Shown: piece by piece, positions 25,078-37,800 of the stretch | Layout of the letters: each line of letters starts with the position of its first letter | Numbering within the stretch: position 1 is the first letter of the stretch | Origin: Synaphobranchus kaupii | Taxonomy: Eukaryota; Chordata; Actinopteri; Anguilliformes; Synaphobranchidae | Direction of reading: 5' to 3' | Assembly: GCA_029718625.1 (NCBI GenBank) | Contig: CM056391.1 | Span: 23,598,305-23,662,304 of the forward strand | DNA: 64,000 bases | Translations under genes and position numbers: made by a program | The notes under the pieces: generated by a model | Told to the model about the DNA's origin: nothing | Seen by the model: only the letters and a program-made list of their open reading frames with translations | Databases searched by the model: none

Positions 25078-26403
25078 TTAAAGGGTTAGTTTGGAATTTT
25101 GGACATAATGTCTCAATTACGACTTACCCATGATGTAGTTGATTGATGGAAACCATTTTCAGATAATTCCATGCTGTCCCTTCTTTTGGACATACACACA
25201 TTGCTAATGCTAGCGCAACTCGTAGGAAAGTAGTAGCATCCACTACCAAACGCACTTAAACACTCCAAGGTGCACCCAAAGCAAATAAAATACGACGACA
25301 GTCTATCTGGGTTATTTTCAGTGATTATACCATCATTTTTCAAGTCAAACTATCGTTGAATCCTTTACTTTGTGCTCACCTAAATTCTCAGTGGAAGTAC
25401 GGCGTTTGTTTAGTAGCTAGGTAACGTAAAGTAGCCTATAGCTCTGCCGGCCATAAACAATATCGCGCGTGTGAAAGAATCAGACTCGTAGTATTGTTAG
25501 CTAAGTTCAGGTAAGATGGTATTTCAGTGTGTATTTCAAGGTTGTTCAAATCATGCAAAAAAAAATGGGCACCACAAAGTTTTCACCGATTTCCAGTGGA
25601 AGATCAACAAAGAAAACAGCTGTGGCTTCTTGCTGCTCGCATGGATGTCACCAATTGAGACTCTAAAAAAGTTTGTAGTGACCATTTCACGGAGGATGAC
25701 TATGTGAAAATCAAAAAAGTACGGGCGGGACACCCTCTACTGAAGGAGACTGCTGTGCCATCACCTGTTTTTCTTCATGCACCGAAAACAACTGACGAGC
25801 AGGTAACGAATAAATGATTGCATGCGTGATCTATCTATTCAGCTAGCTAGTTGCCACGATTGGGAAGTCATTGAAGTGGTCAAACTTTTCCTGCAAATTG
25901 GTAGTCAGTGTGCTTGCTTGCATATGCTGTGTTATTCTGTAGCATGTTTGTGCTTAGCTGACTTGTTGTCTACCAAATATGTAACTTTACGGAAAACGGA
26001 TTGTGTCGGCAACTGTGGAGTACAGCAGATAGCCTACATGCAGATACCCTGGCTAATCTACAGCTAGCTCCGCCGCCGTACTTCCACTGAGAATTTAGGT
26101 GAGCACAAAGTAAAGGATTCAACGATAGTTTGACTTCAAAAATGATGGTATAATCACTGAAAATAACCCAGATAGACTGTCGTCGTATTTTATTTGCTTT
26201 GGTTGCACCTTGGAGTGTTTAAGTGCGTTTGGTAGTGGATGCTACTAGTTTCCTACGAGTTGCGCTAGCATTAGCAATGTGTGTGTATGTCCAAAAGAAG
26301 GGACAGCATGGAATTATCTGAAAATGGTTTCCATCAATCAACTACATCATGGGTAAGTCAGTAATTGAGACATTATGTCCAAAATTCCGAACTAACCCTT
26401 TAA
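25078..26403 (+). mobile_element. TTAA-bounded foldback element with THAP exon, copy 1 (Kolobok-like)
   Basis: Long inverted repeats of about 325 bp: left arm 25078-25404 and right arm 26074-26403 are near-perfect reverse complements. Outer ends read TTAAAGGGTTAGTTTGGA and TCCGAACTAACCCTTTAA-like, so TTAA lies at both borders. The 670-bp centre carries a broken THAP zinc-finger exon. TTAA target duplications plus a THAP domain are the hallmarks of the Kolobok superfamily; that assignment is an inference. A second copy is at 47.5 kb. Confidence 0.88.
25516..25803 (+). pseudogene. Broken THAP zinc-finger exon in foldback element copy 1
   Basis: From ATG 25516 it reads MVFQCVFQGCSNHAKKNGHH, KVFTDFQWKINKE, then after a frame change QLWLLAARMDVTN, stop, DSKKVCSDHFTEDDYVKIKK and AVPSPVF. 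This is the C2CH layout of a THAP domain (C-x4-C, VCSDHF, AVPxxF box). The expected Trp after MDVTN is TGA, and one frameshift lies at KEN/KEK-QLW. It ends in a donor-like CAG|GTAACG. The protein is not expressible as one chain. Confidence 0.88.
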
Positions 26404-27563
26404 GAATTACAGTATGTATTGCACCATAATCAACCAAGTTTACCAAAGTGGACATGAATGCGGCAGGGGACGGCAGTGCCATCATGATGTTGCAGTCTGA
26501 AGTGTAGACTTGAGACTACATTTACACTTCGACCATGTTCATCAGATTATACCATACAAACTGGCCATAAGTTCACCCTTTGTGTCTGGCTCAGATCCAC
26601 ATTGATTTTTGGACTTGCACGTTCATTCATTGTGCATGTTTGTCTGCTATGGATTTATCCTGATTTATGATTGGTGGATCACTCAATTACAAATATTTGA
26701 CTGTGTATCTTTTTGAACCTTGCGATGAGTGTTTTGAAATATGTATTTGTACTTACTGCCGATGAAAAAAAGAGGTATACAATCGAATGAAATATCCCGT
26801 CACTGAATTGAATCAACAGAAGTCTGAAAATGCTGTTATTCTCTGAATAATTAGTGCTTGCCGATCGCACGGGTCCCAGCTAACCTTTGCAATGATTGAG
26901 TGTGGACTTGTAAAGTGACCTCTGCCATAATGGAGAGAGTAGTAGCTTCTCCAGTTTCCAGTGAAGAGTGAAAACTCCTCCCACACTACTGCATGCATTA
27001 CACTCAACATGAGCAATGTACATCTCAGCCACATTCAGCGCTCAGCATATTCAACATAATTAAATGCGGTGACATTTCAATGGGAAATGTCACTTTAAAA
27101 AGAGCATTAAAAGAGCATCTTTGAAGTTTGAAACAGATGAAAAGACTGAATGAAGAGTTTTAGTTATGGCACAGGAGACTTCTCCAATCCCAAGGGAAAA
27201 TATTAAGCATCTTATCACAGAATTATATCTTTATGGTCGGATATAAAATAAATTGCACTATTACATTTTTCATTACTGTTCGGGGACTCTGCTGAACACG
27301 TCTTGAAATACAAATCTGACTCTGAGGGCTTTATGGCTTGTAACATAAAGATGGTGATATAGGTTAGATGAATTAACCATTCTAATTAAATAGCATTTAC
27401 CTTAGCAGTTTTACAACATACATCAGCCTTAATATGCGCTAAGACGTATCTTACAAGACCAAGATGATAGACCTTTTCTCTGGACCAAGTGTATCTTATT
27501 CCCTTCTCAATAATCTTTCCTCATCTTTTAAAAGGGGAAAGGGCAAAAATGGTTCAACATACC
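26404..27563. other. No recognisable feature
   Basis: AT-rich sequence, no gene or element identified. Confidence 0.55.
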
Positions 27564-27750
27564 TACACTGCAAAAAAGGTCTGCCTTAAGTGAATTTATC
27601 TTACCCCACTGGGAAATCTTGAAATGAGTAAAACTGTCTCACCCCACTGGCAGATAGTTTGTCTTATTTAGCAAAAAAGTAACAGAAATAAGATTCTAAA
27701 GTCTAAATATAGGATTAAAATGCTTGTCAAGATTTAGTTTTTGCAGTGTA
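27564..27750. mobile_element. Small MITE with TACACTGCAAAAA ends
   Basis: 187-bp element with inverted termini TACACTGCAAAAAA and TTTTTGCAGTGTA. This end type is common among short fish non-autonomous DNA elements. No coding capacity; target duplication unclear (ACC occurs near both borders). Confidence 0.75.
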
Positions 27751-29290
27751 ACCTGGATTAAATAAATATGTATCAATGGACACTATGTAAAGATATTATT
27801 ATTATATAAGTTAAGCAATTCACCCAGGTTATGTGCTTCGGCAAATCAAAGAAATAGTGGGCTGCACCGAAAAGGACACAAGGCGAGACAACGAGTTACA
27901 TACTTTCCGCGTTTTCACTGTGAAGTTCTGCGACAGCCTCAGTATTGGCACACTCATGTCAGGCAGTTGCTTTAGTCCATAGTTTCACATGCAGGAAGAG
28001 AGGGAAGTTCAGGAGAGGTGGCAACTAGGAGGCCTGAAATTCAAGAAGAAAAACACCAAAGAATAAACCTCCATTCTCTGGAAATGAATAACACCAGCTG
28101 AAGTACACTCCCTCTGGGTGACCTGTATGGAGGATGTTTCCCTTGTGAACCAAGCAGGACAGTCACAGGAATACCTTAACACCTTAAGAAATGGCTCCTA
28201 TACCTTTGTTTACTCTGAAGCATTCCAGAACGTCAAAAAGCAATGAGCAGTGGGGCTTCTGAAATTCAATTTTAACCCACATCAATCAACGTGCTGAGGT
28301 TGAGGAATGATGTTTTTCTTCAATGTCATCATTATGTTAACAAGGTACTCAAGCAGGCATTCATCTCCTGTCATAACCTTAAATGTAAAACTACATTTCC
28401 CCATTAATTAGATTGCATACATTGCTGCACACTTGCATTAATGTGCAGGTAAAGACCTCAAACACAAATGAGCAGCATTGTGCAATTTAAGTCATACTGT
28501 ATGAGAGGTTATGAAAGCGGGAATAATTATGCAAATGGTTTGGCACAGTATTGAAAAATTGAATAGCACTGCCTCCACCCACCCAACATCAGGCACAAGT
28601 AGTCAATTGCTTTATTTTTAAATTATGGGAATTAATTAACTATTAATTTACTGAAACCAAACAGCCTCTTTTTTTTTTTTTCATTAATCACACAAGCTTG
28701 TAGGGAACAACTGATGCATTATCCCACAAAGTCTGACACAGGCCTTCCAATCTACACAGTAAAGGAAAAGGTCCAACATACATAAGCCTAACAGAGAAAG
28801 GGTTATCAACATTGACTCAGGGATTGTCATTGGCAGACCCTTTGGTTATCTGCAGTTCTGGGCAGATCAGAGCAACTTCAAGGTGACCTTCAGCTCCATT
28901 TGAGACCCCACTGGACACGGCTATGAGCTGGAACACGAGAGGAAGCAGAAGAGAGAGGAGGGCCAAGGCTATCCCAGTGGAGAGGTGGGAAAGGAAATGA
29001 GCATTTAAATATTGACATTGCAAGAAACAAGCGTAGGAACTGAGGTTTGAGGCAACAATGGGGCATTGGGTACTTGAGCACCACCTGGGACAGTTTACGT
29101 ATATATTCTTCAAATATTTTTTAAAATTTTTATTAATGTCTGGTCCCCTTTTTTATACCCAGTTTGGATTACCAGTTGTGCTCATTCAGAATAGATCGTT
29201 TTCAAATGTATTCCAAATTAATAGCAATGTGGTGATTAATGGAAAAGGTGAATACTTTAAAAACAACATCAGGGAAAGCATTTGGTGGCA
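27751..29290. other. No recognisable feature
   Basis: No gene or repeat recognised; a T-run lies at about 28670-28682. Confidence 0.55.
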
Positions 29291-29544
29291 TAGAGCTCCG
29301 TAGTCCCGCCCCCTCCTATCCCTGGCTGGTCCCGGAAGACTGCCGGAAGCCATTACCTGCCTGCCCCACTTCGGGATCTTTCAGTCACCCTAATGAGTAT
29401 GGCATTGTATGGACCAAACTTTGGCATATATGTGATACAAAGTCCATTACATACTCTCCACCACGTTTAAATCAAATTTGAATCGTATAATTAACGGAGT
29501 TTGAGAAACATAACTACACTACCCAGAATCCCCGGTCGTACATC

Positions 29545-30660
29545 GCCGGTGTCACTCCAAAAAAGGGCCCCCCGGCAAATTCGGTCCCCCCTGCCCTTCA
29601 TGAACTCTCGTCGGCTCACATATACATCATATGTGTCACGTTTTAGATATACGTGCAAGCTTGCCAAGTCATCCTCAGCAGCATCTGTCACCAATAATAG
29701 CTACTCACTCAAGGCAGTGTTTACTAATGTAACGTAGGCTATGTTAAACTTTATTAATTTTAGAAATGTGACACATGGCATGTAGCTACTCATTTTGCAT
29801 GTAGCAAACTGTATATTTTAACCAAATCTGACCAGTTTCCCCGGTAATTTCAGTTAACTGCTAGCCAGCTGAGCATTACATTACAGCGATCTGTAACTGC
29901 CAAGCTTTCGGCAGGTAGCTATAGCTTGCTATCGGTCACGTAACGCTAAATTTGTCCAATTTCCTAATAATTGGAGCTATTTTGATGCGCTAGCCAGCTA
30001 GCTCTTCCAAACATTAGTTAGCACATAACACTCAACATCACTGCATGGTTCATGAGTCATGACACAAGCATGTTCACCTGCCCCACACCTTATTGTTAAT
30101 TTTGCGCAATCTAATGCACTACTAATGTGCTAGACACTTAGTTGGCCCAAACACGTTTGCCATGCTAGCTACCTAGCTAGCATTCACCAGGTAGCCTGGA
30201 CAAATGTAACTGGACAAATTTGTTCAAATCCACAAAAATTGGAGCCACTTGATGTGCTAGTCAGCTAGCTTTTCCAAACAATAGCTGACAACACTCAAAC
30301 ATAAATTGCTATTTATTTTGACGTTATCTAGTTCACATTAACGCTAGCATTCACCAGGTAGCTAGCGGTAGGCTAGGTCACGTAACTTGCTAAATATGTC
30401 CTATTTCCCGATAATTGGCATATTTTGATGCGCTAGCCAGCTAGCTTCCCCAAACATTAGCTGATAACACTTATACACATTGCTAACGTTATTAATTTCA
30501 GCCTTATCAAGTTCACATTGCAGCTGCCTGTTTTTAGACTGGCGGAGCAAATGTATACCTAAAACATGACGCATATGACGTATATGTGAGCCGACGGGAG
30601 TTCATGAAGGGCAGGGGGGACCAAATTTGACGGGGGGCCCTTTTTTGGCGTGACACCGGC
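29545..30660. mobile_element. Unclassified DNA element with ~102-bp terminal inverted repeats
   Basis: Arms 29545-29646 and 30559-30660 are reverse complements with few mismatches, beginning GCCGGTGTCAC and containing AAAAAAGGGCCCCCC and CCCTTCATGAACTC. The interior has at least three diverged direct repeats around TGATGCGCTAGCCAGCTAGC (near 29982, 30250 and 30426) and is rich in GCTAGC. No coding capacity seen. Confidence 0.85.
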
Positions 30661-30682
30661 TCCCGCTTTTGCTAGCTAACGC

Positions 30683-30975
30683 AGTAGCTACCGGGCGGCC
30701 GCTCTGCTAGCGAAAATGGCTCGATTTGCTCTTCTAAGTTATTATGGAAGCTACCAGGCAAAAAAGTAGCTACCGGTCGCTCTGCTAGCGAAAATGACTA
30801 ACACTCAATTTGCTCTTCTAACTTATTATGGAAGCTACCAGGCAAAGAAGTAGCTACCGGTCGCTCTGCTAGCGAAAATGGCTAACACTCGATTTGCTCT
30901 TCTAACTTATTATGGAAGCTACCAGGCAAAGAAGTAGCTACCGGTCGCTCTGCTAGCGAAAATGGCTATCACTTT
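30683..30975. repeat. 84-bp tandem repeat, about 3.5 copies
   Basis: Units start GTAGCTACCGG at 30683, 30766, 30850 and 30934. Each full unit holds GCTCTGCTAGCGAAAATGGC and CTTATTATGGAAGCTACCAG. Each has a short ATG frame of 19 codons (MANTRFALLTYYGSYQAKK-stop); I do not regard it as a gene. Confidence 0.9.
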
Positions 30976-31326
30976 GTCTTATTATGGAAGTGAAACTAAC
31001 AGTATCACCAAGGGCGAGAATCACTATCAGGCCATGATGAAAGTGTCAGTTTTGGCTTTAACTTCAGCAGTGGTGGTGAGCGAGTAGACCGGATATTGTA
31101 GTCGTTTTGGTAGTTTTTTTGAAAACGTGTTTGTTGTTTATTTGTTGGACATAATTTCAAATTACCAATTTTATAAATTATTTAAAAATGTGACAACCCA
31201 TTTATTGGGTGTTTTTTTACGTGTAGCTGCCTGAATATAGAAAAAAAAACATTTTCAGTCCATTGACTCCCATTGTATTTTTTCCGAAAAGTGAAGAACC
31301 AGACGTTCGGGACTACGGAGTTCTAT

Positions 31327-31776
31327 ACTCTGTGTCATCAGCCATGCAAGAGCTAACTGACAGGTATGAATGCAGGTACAGTATATCACAATCAGACACA
31401 CGCTTTCCATTGGTTTCATTTTTCTTACACAGTATAACTGGCACTGTACATCATTTAAACGGTATTTAACAGAAGAGACTGACTCATCACTGGTGCTGCA
31501 GTCCAAAAATATAATAAACAGAATAAATGTGTGTCATGGCAACCCAATCGTTTTATAGCCGGGAATACTTTTTTAATTGCTTCCATGATGCACTGCCATT
31601 GTGTTGGTGGCGTAGGAGAGCACTATTTCTCCAGGTCATTTTTTAAGGTTACAGAGTGGAGTGAAATGTGTTCTCCAGTATGCCCCTCTTGCCAATAAAG
31701 AAACACACACACACACATATTTGGCTGTATAAATACATGCACACACATGCCAACACAGACACATGCAAATGTACTA

Positions 31777-31813
<37 letters not shown>

Positions 31814-31890
31814 GAAGACACGTGCAAATGCACACACATACACACATAAACACAGACATATATAAATATGCACACATTTAAACCTACACC

Positions 31891-31923
<33 letters not shown>

Positions 31924-34825
31924 AGTTGTTTACCACCAATGTTCCATTGACCCCTGACCTCTCTGCCAGAGTCTTCCAGTATTTATGAGCTCACATCCAC
32001 AGCCAGTAAAAGCATAGCCCAGAGCATCCTCACTGCAAGTGCCATCACAAAAAAAATACAGGGAGGTTTGTATATGGTGCTTGATTCCAGTTTAAATTAA
32101 ATATATAACATTAAATATATGGATGAAATAATAATTGCATCTGGAAATTAAATTGTCTAGAAATAGTATATAAAAATACATCCTGGAATAGGCAATTGGC
32201 CCACACAATTCAGTCTTCATGACTTTGCCCATTTGTGCTTCCGCTACCAAAGAGACAGTGGTCAGTGTGGGAAACATCCCGTTTTCAGGTCTGGAGTGAA
32301 GGCTATGGCACAAAATATTCTGGAATCTGGAATCAAATTCTGAGCATTATAAAACCATGTTTTCTCAATGCTCTAACTAGTACAGATAAGCAGACAAAAG
32401 GCACACACTGGAATAATTCTTCCACCAAGCATTTCCACAACTATTCATCTGCGACACACCTCGGTCAAGATGAATACAAGCCAGGTGATAAAAGCTTTCA
32501 GATTTAGTACTGTGTGGAACTCAAGGACCATGGTCCTTTAAAAAACATGGCTGCTTCAGAGAGATCTCATGGGGTCACACTAAAGTTCTGGTGTTATTGT
32601 ATCAGCAAAGCTCAAAAGGTACCAGCTGTCCAACTCTGCTGATATCGTAGAGCGCACCTGCGATAAGAGCCTCTGGGCCTTTTCAGCACGTGCAGTGCAC
32701 AAAATCCAGGAGCGCGTGTACCCACAGCATGTTCCGTTCTGAATGCTGATTCAGCCTGACTCACCCTGACATAAGAAACCGCTGGTGCAGGTCCTCCAGT
32801 TTCCCTTCCTCCCTGTCCAGCATGATCAAGACTAGCAGCACTCATTTGAGAAGGGTAAAAGCTGAGGCTGGCGGGAGGCGCATCCGGCCAAAGCACTGGC
32901 TCAGTGACGTGACGCGACCTACTGTATGACGTCAAATCCCGGTTAGTGCAGCGGAGCATAATTTGCTATAGAGTCACCACAGGCGGGAGAGATTTAGTTT
33001 GCACTCATCTCATCGCGCGCCAGTGACACCATCTTGCACCTGCAGTCTACCTTTGTCAGCAGCACGTGACGTACGTATACTCCCCCAACACAACGGCTGC
33101 GCAGCTCAGCTGGTGGACCACAGAATAAAGAGGTGTCCGCTGCCATGCCTGTCTGCACGCTCCTAAATTGACTGATTCTGTAGCTCAAAATTGGTGTATG
33201 ACTACAGCTGGGCCTTAATACTTGGGAGAAAAGAGAAAAAAATTATTAATTGATATTGGTTAAAAAGAGAGAAAAAAATGAAGAATATGAAATGATGGCT
33301 CTTGTAGAACGGAAGCAAGACTCAGACCCACTGAGTAGTTTTTAGACTGTCCTTTTCAAGGCACAATACATCAACATGTCAAGCACAGTGCAGGAAAGTC
33401 TGTCTACAGACAGGAATAGCCTGTACACGTTTTTCCTCTTTTCAAAATGGCAGTTGTTGTTTTTTTCCCCCTAAAGTGCACCAATGGTGTTCATTTACTT
33501 ATGTTGAGCATGGGAAGGAATGTGTGTTGCAGCAGGCTACAGTGCAAATAAAAACAATAAAGCTTGTTTTGAAAACACGCGCCTGCAGGAACGTAACTCG
33601 GTCAGGCGTGAGAACGATGGCGGCTCTCTGACGTTTGCTCTCGCATCAGGACAGTTGCGATGAGTGTCTACCTAAGTGCGCAGCAGAAAAATGGTCCTGC
33701 CAAACACCTCCTTTGGTGTGACAAAACAGAACAGCAACCATATCCCTGCTGGAACCTCTGTGAAAGCCTTGCTTCTGAGAGCAGTGGTTCAGGGGACAAA
33801 TGGCAGACTTTGTGATAGATTACTCCCATAGAGCTTTCACGCACCCAATTTCTCATCAAAAATTTACAGTAATCATCTGTGCCAATGACGCTGCTGGCCT
33901 AATGTAGTAATAATTAGCACTTTCTGAATTTATGGACATTGCTTTCACCTGCTGTCTAATTATCACCAGCAGTTTTCTCACCAGCCCACTGGTAACCTGC
34001 AGTGAGATACACAACAAATTAAATTCCATTACGGACCACCGCAAAAAAAAAAAAAAAAAAAGGTTGTTCCACTACTGTTCCATTTTTAGCAAAATTGTAA
34101 TGCTACTTGGGCCACAATGGTCCCCGTTTGCCAGCGATGGAGTTTCTGCAGCAGTATGGCTCTGGTTTAGAAATAGGCAGGGGTTGATTTGAGGGGGGAT
34201 GCAAGAGGATGCCACCACCCCCACCGGCCTTTCCCTCTCCTTTGGGTTAATGGTGATATCACAGAGCCCACCATCCGCCTCAAAATCGAGCATGAAAATA
34301 GGGTCAGTGGTAGAGCCTTCAGCGTGAAAAACATACTGACAAAATCCTTCTCAAAGATTGTTTGTTTTGCTTTATGCTATATGAACATTATAAAAAAGTA
34401 TTCCCACTAAAAACATTGGGAAAGATGGTTTAAGGTGAGATGCTTATTCTCATGTCATTGCACAAAAGGGACTTCACAAAGGTGCTATATAAATAGTATA
34501 TTATTATTATTATTATTATTCATTGATCAGCTCAGCTGTTTGATTATGGATTTGAACAGTCATGTCTACACTACAAGTTTCCACACTCTGTGCATGAAAA
34601 TGTATGGGGGGGAAATGGAGAGGGAACAATAAGGAGAAGAGAACATGCTATTAGAGATGGATCCAGCAAACAACCAGAGGTAACAGAAGTGATATGCTGG
34701 TCCAGTGGGCTTTCAAGGGTGTCCTGACAGTCATCTTGAGTCAATCATATCATTCATAATATAATTGTCATCTTCTAAAGCTCTGCTTGTAGTGAATACC
34801 ATGGAAAAACTATTGTAGTGCACTG
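31327..34825. other. Gene-free stretch with CA tracts and CRE-type sites
   Basis: Compound (CA)n at 31698-31921; a CpG-enriched patch at 32880-33120 with a palindromic TGACGTCA near 32927 and CACGTGACGTACG near 33064; a poly-A run at 34044-34060; (TTA)n at 34500-34520. No coding exon is recognised. Confidence 0.55.
31698..31921. repeat. Compound (CA)n microsatellite
   Basis: Several pure CA runs (about 31705, 31782-31809 and 31900-31923) joined by CACACATGC- and CACAGACA-type spacers. Confidence 0.9.
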
Positions 34826-37800
34826 GCTGGTTCCAGCTCTACAGAGGGAAAGGGGCATAATGAGTCAGCCTGGTTCCAGCTCTGCAGTGGGAAAGGGGCA
34901 TAATGAGTCAGCCTGGTTCCAGCTCTGCAGTGGGAAAGGGGCATAATGAGTCAGCCTGGTTCCAGCTCTACAGTGGGAAAGGGGCATAATGAGTCAGCCT
35001 GGTTCCAGCTCTGCAGTGGGAAAGGGGCATAATGAGTCAGCCTGGTTCCAGCTCTGCAGTGGGAAAGGGGCATAATGAGTCAGCCTGGTTCCTGCTCTGC
35101 AGTGGGAAAGGGGCATAATGAGCCAGCCTGGTTCCAGCTCTGCAGTGGGAAAGGGGCATAATGAGTCAGCCTGGTTCCAGCTCTACAGTGGGAAAGGGGC
35201 ATAATGAGTCAGCCTGGTTCCAGCTCTGCAGTGGGAAAGGGGCATAATGAGCCAGCCTGGTTCCAGCTCTACAGAGGGAAAGGGGCATAATGAGTCAGCC
35301 TGGTTCCAGCTCTGCAGTGGGAAAGGGGCATAATGAGTCAGCCTGGTTCCAGCTCTACAGTGGGAAAGGGGCATAATGAGTCAGCCTGGTTCCAGCTCTA
35401 CAGAGGGAAAGGGGCATAATGAGTCAGCCTGGTTCCAGCTCTGCAGTGGGAAAGGGGCATAATGAGCCAGCCTGGTTCCAGCTCTACAGTGGGAAAGGGG
35501 CATAATGAGTCAGCCTGGTTCCAGCTCTACAGTGGGAAAGGGGCATAATGAGTCAGCCTGGTTCCAGCTCTGCAGTGGGAAAGGGGCATAATGAGTCAGC
35601 CTGGTTCCAGCTCTACAGTGGGAAAGGGGCATAATGAGTCAGCCTGGTTCCAGCTCTACAGTGGGAAAGGGGCATAATGAGTCAGCCTGGTTCCTGCTCT
35701 GCAGTGGGAAAGGGGCATAATGAGCCAGCCTGGTTCCAGCTCTACAGTGGGAAAGGGGCATAATGAGTCAGCCTGGTTCCAGCTCTACAGAGGGAAAGGG
35801 GCATAATGAGTCAGCCTGGTTCCTGCTCTGCAGTGGGAAAGGGGCATAATGAGCCAGCCTGGTTCCAGCTCTACAGTGGGAAAGGGGCATAATGAGTCAG
35901 CCTGGTTCCAGCTCTACAGTGGGAAAGGGGCATAATGAGTCAGCCTGGTTCCAGCTCTGCAGTGGGAAAGGGGCATAATGAGTCAGCCTGGTTCCAGCTC
36001 TACAGTGGGAAAGGGGCATAATGAGTCAGCCTGGTTCCAGCTCTGCAGTGGGAAAGGGGCATAATGAGTCAGCCTGGTTCCAGCTCTACAGTGGGAAAGG
36101 GGCATAATGAGTCAGCCTGGTTCCAGCTCTACAGAGGGAAAGGGGCATAATGAGTCAGCCTGTTTCCAGCTCTGCAGTGGGAAAGGGGCATAATGAGTCA
36201 GCCTGGTTCCAGCTCTGCAGTGGGAAAGGGGCATAATGAGTCAGTCTGGTTCCAGCTCTGCAGTGGGAAAGGGGCATAATGAGTCAGTCTGGTTCCAGCT
36301 CTGCAGTGGGAAAGGGGCATAATGAGTCAGCCTGGTTCCAGCTCTGCAGTGGGAAAGGGGCATAATGAGTCAGCCTGGTTCCAGCTCTGCAGTGGGAAAG
36401 GGGCATAATGAGTCAGCCTGGTTCCAGCTCTACAGTGGGAAAGGGGCATAATGAGTCAGCCTGGTTCCAGCTCTACAGTGGGAAAGGGGCATAATGAGTC
36501 AGCCTGGTTCCAGCTCTGCAGTGGGAAAGGGGCATAATGAGTCAGCCTGGTTCCAGCTCTACAGTGGGAAAGGGGCATAATGAGTCAGCCTGGTTCCAGC
36601 TCTACAGAGGGAAAGGGGCATAATGAGTCAGCCTGGTTCCAGCTCTGCAGTGGGAAAGGGGCATAATGAGTCAGCCTGGTTCCAGCTCTGCAGTGGGAAA
36701 GGGGCATAATGAGTCAGCCTGGTTCCAGCTCTACAGAGGGAAAGGGGCATAATGAGTCAGCCTGGTTCCAGCTCTGCAGTGGGAAAGGGGCATAATGAGT
36801 CAGCCTGGTTCCAGCTCTGCAGTGGGAAAGGGGCATAATGAGTCAGCCTGGTTCCAGCTCTACAGTGGGAAAGGGGCATAATGAGTCAGCCTGGTTCCAG
36901 CTCTACAGTGGGAAAGGGGCATAATGAGCCAGCCTGGTTCCAGCTCTACAGTGGGAAAGGGGCATAATGAGTCAGCCTGGTTCCAGCTCTACAGTGGGAA
37001 AGGGGCATAATGAGTCAGCCTGGTTCCAGCTCTGCAGTGGGAAAGGGGCATAATGAGTCAGCCTGGTTCCAGCTCTGCAGTGGGAAAGGGGCATAATGAG
37101 TCAGCCTGGTTCCAGCTCTGCAGTGGGAAAGGGGCATAATGAGTCAGCCTGGTTCCAGCTCTGCAGTGGGAAAGGGGCATAATGAGTCAGCCTGGTTCCA
37201 GCTCTGCAGTGGGAAAGGGGCATAATGAGCCAGCCTGGTTCCAGCTCTACAGTGGGAAAGGGGCATAATGAGTCAGCCTGGTTCCAGCTCTACAGTGGGA
37301 AAGGGGCATAATGAGTCAGCCTGGTTCCAGCTCTGCAGTGGGAAAGGGGCATAATGAGTCAGCCTGGTTCCAGCTCTGCAGTGGGAAAGGGGCATAATGA
37401 GTCAGCCTGGTTCCAGCTCTACAGAGGGAAAGGGGCATAATGAGTCAGCCTGGTTCCAGCTCTACAGAGGGAAAGGGGTATAATGAGTCAGCCTGGTTCC
37501 AGCTCTGCAGTGGGAAAGGGGCATAATGAGTCAGCCTGGTTCCAGCTCTGCAGTGGGAAAGGGGCATAATGAGTCAGCCTGGTTCCAGCTCTGCAGTGGG
37601 AAAGGGGCATAATGAGTCAGCCTGGTTCCAGCTCTGCAGTGGGAAAGGGGCATAATGAGTCAGCCTGGTTCCAGCTCTGCAGTGGGAAAGGGGCATAATG
37701 AGTCAGCCTGGTTCCAGCTCTACAGTGGGAAAGGGGCATAATGAGTCAGCCTGGTTCCAGCTCTACAGAGGGAAAGGGGCATAATGAGTCAGCCTGGTTC

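Larger units (their letters stand above)
29291..31326. mobile_element. Composite inverted-repeat element (outer ends)
   Basis: Left TAGAGCTCCGTAGTCCCG (29291-29308) is mirrored by CGGGACTACGGAGTTCTA (31308-31325), giving a 2-kb unit that encloses the stronger inner inverted repeats at 29545-30660 and an 84-bp tandem repeat. No transposase was recognised. The outer pair is short, so the boundary is provisional. Confidence 0.5.

Noticed and set aside
25085..26067. Host THAP-family gene
   Set aside because: The THAP exon lies between long inverted arms, is broken and recurs at 47.9 kb in the same element, so it belongs to a transposon.
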